From Endobugula sp047636495 (GTDB lineage Bacteria > Pseudomonadota > Gammaproteobacteria > Pseudomonadales > Cellvibrionaceae): DNA of 64,000 bases. Positions 61,447 to 64,000 of this stretch are shown in pieces. The stretch is from positions 1 to 64,000 of the forward strand of contig JBLILH010000018.1 in assembly GCA_047636495.1 (NCBI GenBank), in the 5' to 3' direction. The notes beneath the pieces were generated by a model. That model was given only the letters and a program-made list of their open reading frames with translations. It ran no database searches and was not told the origin of the DNA. Position 1 is the stretch's first letter, and each line of letters opens with the position of its first letter. A program made the position numbers and the translations under genes.

Positions 61447-62199
61447 TTAAAAAGAAATCTGTTGTCCTGTAATTCTGCGGCTTTCGTCGCTACTTAAATA
61501 TAAGTAGAGTGGGATTAGCTCGACTGCTGATTTTACCGTACCGGGGTCTTCAGCAGGGAAAGCTTGTGCACGCATGGCGGTTCGCGTTGCACCAGGGTTT
61601 ACACTGTTAACGCGAATGCGGCTGGTGTCTTCTAATTCATCGGCTAATGTTTGCATGAGATTTTCTAACGCTGCCTTAGACGCCGCATAGGCTCCCCAGT
61701 AAGCGCGGCCTTGTAAGCCCACACTCGAGCTGGTAAAAATAATAGAAGCGGCTTCGCTGAGTTGCAATAGTGGCAGCAAGTGCTTGGTGAGTGCAAACGG
61801 TGCGGTCACATTCACCTTCATTAATGTTTCCCACACGGCAATAGAATAGCTGCCAATCGATGTGCGCTCACCGAGTTCAGCGGCGCAATGCACTAAGCCG
61901 TCAAGTTTTCCATACTCAGCGTCGATACTGTCGTGCAGTGTTTTGTAGTCTGCATCGCCCGCGACTTCAAAGTCAATGGGCACAATAGCGGGTTGGAGCG
62001 CATCGGGGTGATGTGATTGTATCTCATCATAAATCGCTTCCAGCTTCTCTACCGTTCGCCCCATTAAAATAACCGTCGCGCCATAAGCCGCAAAGCTATT
62101 CGCTAACGTTCGTCCAATACCTGCGCCTGCGCCAGTAATGGCGATCACCTTGCCTTGAAGTGCGTCGCTGGATGGCGTGAAGTTTTTCCAATCGTTCAT
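61447..62199 (-). CDS. yciK: YciK-family short-chain oxidoreductase
   Basis: This 250-residue SDR has the Rossmann motif ITGAGAGIGRTLANSFAAYG (residues 20-39), the CAAE equivalent of NNAG (VHCAAELGERT), catalytic Ser in FTSSSVGLQGRAYWGAYAASKAALENL with Tyr-x3-Lys, and PGATRTAMRAQAFPAEDP. The sequence after the catalytic site and the position beside mupP and ubiG identify it as YciK. The substrate is unknown. It is 100 bp downstream of the mupP end on the same strand. Confidence 0.92.
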   Translation of the reverse strand: MNDWKNFTPSSDALQGKVIAITGAGAGIGRTLANSFAAYGATVILMGRTVEKLEAIYDEIQSHHPDALQPAIVPIDFEVAGDADYKTLHDSIDAEYGKLDGLVHCAAELGERTSIGSYSIAVWETLMKVNVTAPFALTKHLLPLLQLSEAASIIFTSSSVGLQGRAYWGAYAASKAALENLMQTLADELEDTSRIRVNSVNPGATRTAMRAQAFPAEDPGTVKSAVELIPLYLYLSSDESRRITGQQISF

Positions 62200-62297
62200 G
62201 ACTATAACCGTCTATCTATTAATATATGTGAGGGCTGCGAATGCTTATAGCCAACATCAAGGGGTGCGTTAAGGGATGCATTGATCACTTGTAGTGA

Positions 62298-63050
62298 TTA
62301 TTTGTTCATAGGGACTTTATTCATAGGGACTTTATTCATGTAGAGTTCGTTTACTTGGCGGTTGTTGATGTTTTTATTCGCATCATGGTTGGTGTAATCT
62401 TGTACCGCAGCCCAGATATCTTCGCTGTTGTGCGCAATATAATCAGCATTCCACGAAAGTATATCATCGTCAGTTTTAGTGTAGCCAAAGGTCACCGCAA
62501 TGGTTGGACTGCCAGCGCGTATGCCGCAGTCAATATCGCGTTGGTGATCGCCCACATAAATAGCTTCTGCGGGTGTACAGCCGACTTTGTTACACGCCAA
62601 AATTAACGCTTCTGGGTCGGGTTTAGCGTTGCTGACATGGTCAGGGCAAATCACTAAATGAGGATGTGCGGGTAAGGTCATGCTGGCCACAATAGGATCA
62701 GTAAAACGCGCTGGCTTATTGGTGATAATACCCCAAAAAAGTGAGGCGCTTTTGAGCTGGCGAATGAGCGTATCAATGCCTGGGAATAATACGCAATGTT
62801 GACCCATGTGTTCGGCGTAGATATCGAGTAAGCGCTGATGACGCTCATCAAATCCGTCGTCACCCACGTCTAAACCAAACCCAAGCGTGGTTAACGCGCG
62901 TCCACCATCGGATACCGTGGCGCGTATAGAAGCTTCATCAACACGAGGTTGTTGATATTCGTCCATCAATTGGTGCATGGCGACGAAAAAGTCAGGCGCG
63001 CTGTCTAACAGCGTGCCATCGAGATCAAAAAAAACGGCTTTTAAAGACAT
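62298..63050 (-). CDS. mupP: MupP/Gph-type HAD phosphatase
   Basis: HAD-superfamily phosphatase (250 aa) with motif I FFDLDGTLLD (residues 6-15), motif II region GIITNKP and motif IV YVGDHQRDIDCGIRAG. At this ubiG-yciK location in pseudomonads it is MupP, the N-acetylmuramic acid 6-phosphate phosphatase of anhydro-MurNAc recycling; phosphoglycolate phosphatase (Gph) is the alternative annotation. The start is ATG 63050. The last residues are repetitive (MNKVPMNKVPMNK), encoded by a 15-bp tandem repeat reaching the stop, an unusual recent extension. Confidence 0.9.
   Translation of the reverse strand: MSLKAVFFDLDGTLLDSAPDFFVAMHQLMDEYQQPRVDEASIRATVSDGGRALTTLGFGLDVGDDGFDERHQRLLDIYAEHMGQHCVLFPGIDTLIRQLKSASLFWGIITNKPARFTDPIVASMTLPAHPHLVICPDHVSNAKPDPEALILACNKVGCTPAEAIYVGDHQRDIDCGIRAGSPTIAVTFGYTKTDDDILSWNADYIAHNSEDIWAAVQDYTNHDANKNINNRQVNELYMNKVPMNKVPMNK
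62305..62339. repeat. 15-bp tandem repeat at the mupP 3' end
   Basis: TTCATAGGGACTTTA occurs twice (62305-62319, 62320-62334) and starts a third time. In the minus-strand gene it encodes the repeated MNKVP. Because the period is a multiple of three, copy changes alter only the tail length. Confidence 0.9.
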
Positions 63051-63277
63051 AGGGGATAGCTTACAGGAAAAGAATGAGTGGTTTATCGCTAACAGCAAAA
63101 AAGCAGTTTACAGTTTACCGCTAACAGTTCACAGAAAAAAAAGCCTTATCCGTCCACAACGCTATCGGTTGCCCGTCCATAAACCGGGTGCACTGAGTAA
63201 TGCGGGCCAGATTTTGCTTCTGCAAAGCTACCCTTGACTCCATCTTGGGTATGCGGGCAACGACTGTGTAGCGGTGC

Positions 63278-63991
63278 TTATTCTTTCTTAACGTGAACCA
63301 AATAATTCACACTGACATCGTTTGCATTAAGACGATACTTTTTAGTGAACGGATTATAGGTCATGCCGGTTATCTCTTGCCACGACAAGCCCGCATCACG
63401 AGACCATTGTGCGAGTTCCGATGGCTTAATGAATTTTGCATATTCGTGGGTGCCTTTCGGCAACAACTGCAGCAAATATTCTGCGCCAATAATCGCAAAC
63501 GCATAAGACTTCGGGTTACGATTAATAGTAGAAAAATAAATATCCCCACCGGGTTTCACCAGTTGTGCGCAAGCGGTTATCACTTGGCTGGGGTCGGGCA
63601 CATGTTCCAGCATCTCTAAACAGGTGACAATGTCGTAATGTCCAAGCTGTTCTTCGGCTAAGGCTTCGGCGGTGATCTTACGATAATTGATCTTCACACC
63701 GCTTTCAAGGCTGTGCAAGCGCGCTACACTTAACGGTGCTTCGCCCATATCGATACCGGTGACACTGGCACCTCGATGAGCCAACGACTCACTTAAAATA
63801 CCACCGCCACACCCTACGTCAAGTACATTAAGTTCGGCGACGGGCGAACGCTCATCAATAAAATTGGCGCGCAGTGGGTTAATGTCGTGGAGTGGCTTGA
63901 ACTCACTATTTTTATCCCACCAGCGTTTAGCGAGGGCTTCAAATTTAGCAATTTCTTGCGGATCGACATTTTGGTTGCTGGTGTTGTTCAT
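63278..63991 (-). CDS. ubiG: UbiG bifunctional O-methyltransferase
   Basis: UbiG performs both O-methylations of ubiquinone synthesis. The 237-residue enzyme has the conserved N-terminus DPQEIAKFEALAKRWWDKNSEFKPLHDINPLR, the SAM-binding motif LNVLDVGCGGGILSESLA (about residues 54-71), VTCLEMLEHVPDP, and the family insertion AIIGAEYLLQLLPKGTHEYAKFIKPSEL. It is complete; the window ends nine bases upstream of its start. The mupP start lies about 230 bp downstream. Confidence 0.96.
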   Translation of the reverse strand: MNNTSNQNVDPQEIAKFEALAKRWWDKNSEFKPLHDINPLRANFIDERSPVAELNVLDVGCGGGILSESLAHRGASVTGIDMGEAPLSVARLHSLESGVKINYRKITAEALAEEQLGHYDIVTCLEMLEHVPDPSQVITACAQLVKPGGDIYFSTINRNPKSYAFAIIGAEYLLQLLPKGTHEYAKFIKPSELAQWSRDAGLSWQEITGMTYNPFTKKYRLNANDVSVNYLVHVKKE

Positions 63992-64000
63992 AATGGATGC

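Overview
The window looks like a chromosomal segment of a free-living, probably marine gammaproteobacterium related to the Pseudomonadales/Cellvibrionales. The evidence is gene order that I recall from Pseudomonas: ruvC-ruvA-ruvB-ybgC-tolQRAB-pal-cpoB-queE-queC-tRNA-Lys, pncC-recA-recX, alaS-lysC-csrA-tRNA-Ser-tRNA-Arg, and yciK-mupP-ubiG. Base composition is moderate. No phage, CRISPR array, plasmid origin or intact insertion sequence is visible.

Layout. 1-1060: gene-poor edge with a strong hairpin, a foldback MITE and one small membrane-peptide gene. 1.0-11.1 kb: Holliday-junction resolution, the Tol-Pal envelope complex, two queuosine genes and tRNA-Lys. 11.2-15.5 kb: an ABC-F protein, pncC and recA-recX, with two LexA-type boxes before recA. 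15.7-20.6 kb: six late cobalamin genes (adenosylation, aminopropanol attachment and nucleotide-loop assembly). 20.6-33.9 kb: an accessory surface island with a small acidic protein, a complete type I secretion system (ABC ATPase, membrane fusion protein, TolC-like channel), two secreted LapA-like proteins sharing N- and C-terminal modules, and an M23 peptidase. 34.0-40.6 kb: Trm112-like protein, HIT protein, alaS, lysC, csrA, tRNA-Ser, a Fur-box-controlled TPR-like protein and tRNA-Arg. 41.2-48.7 kb: ggt, dusC, a BolA-like gene, trhO, a decayed mobile element, two small membrane proteins, nfuA and a GrxA-like glutaredoxin. 48.9-57.8 kb: DAHP synthase, a short-chain dehydrogenase, an FeS-type photolyase/cryptochrome, arfB, DUF547, a chemoreceptor, fklB and yaeQ. 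57.9-64 kb: an EamA exporter with its AraC-type regulator, a RIO kinase, a SWIM-domain protein, then yciK-mupP-ubiG.

Much of the window is housekeeping. The unusual parts are (i) the secretion island, with two dissimilar-sized cargo proteins and a homogenised 363-bp triplication, and no lapD or lapG in view; (ii) short tandem repeats between genes with periods 13, 14, 16 and 16 bp, including two ten-unit 16-bp arrays that flank the EamA/AraC pair; (iii) a palindromic MITE family bounded by CTAG, with two copies plus one end on a decayed element; (iv) a small Fur-controlled gene; (v) three tRNA promoters sharing a GCCTC discriminator. I found no system that I can claim is entirely new. The secretion island and the array-flanked EamA/AraC unit are the best candidates for follow-up. 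All assignments come from reading the sequence and recalling families; no database search was run.
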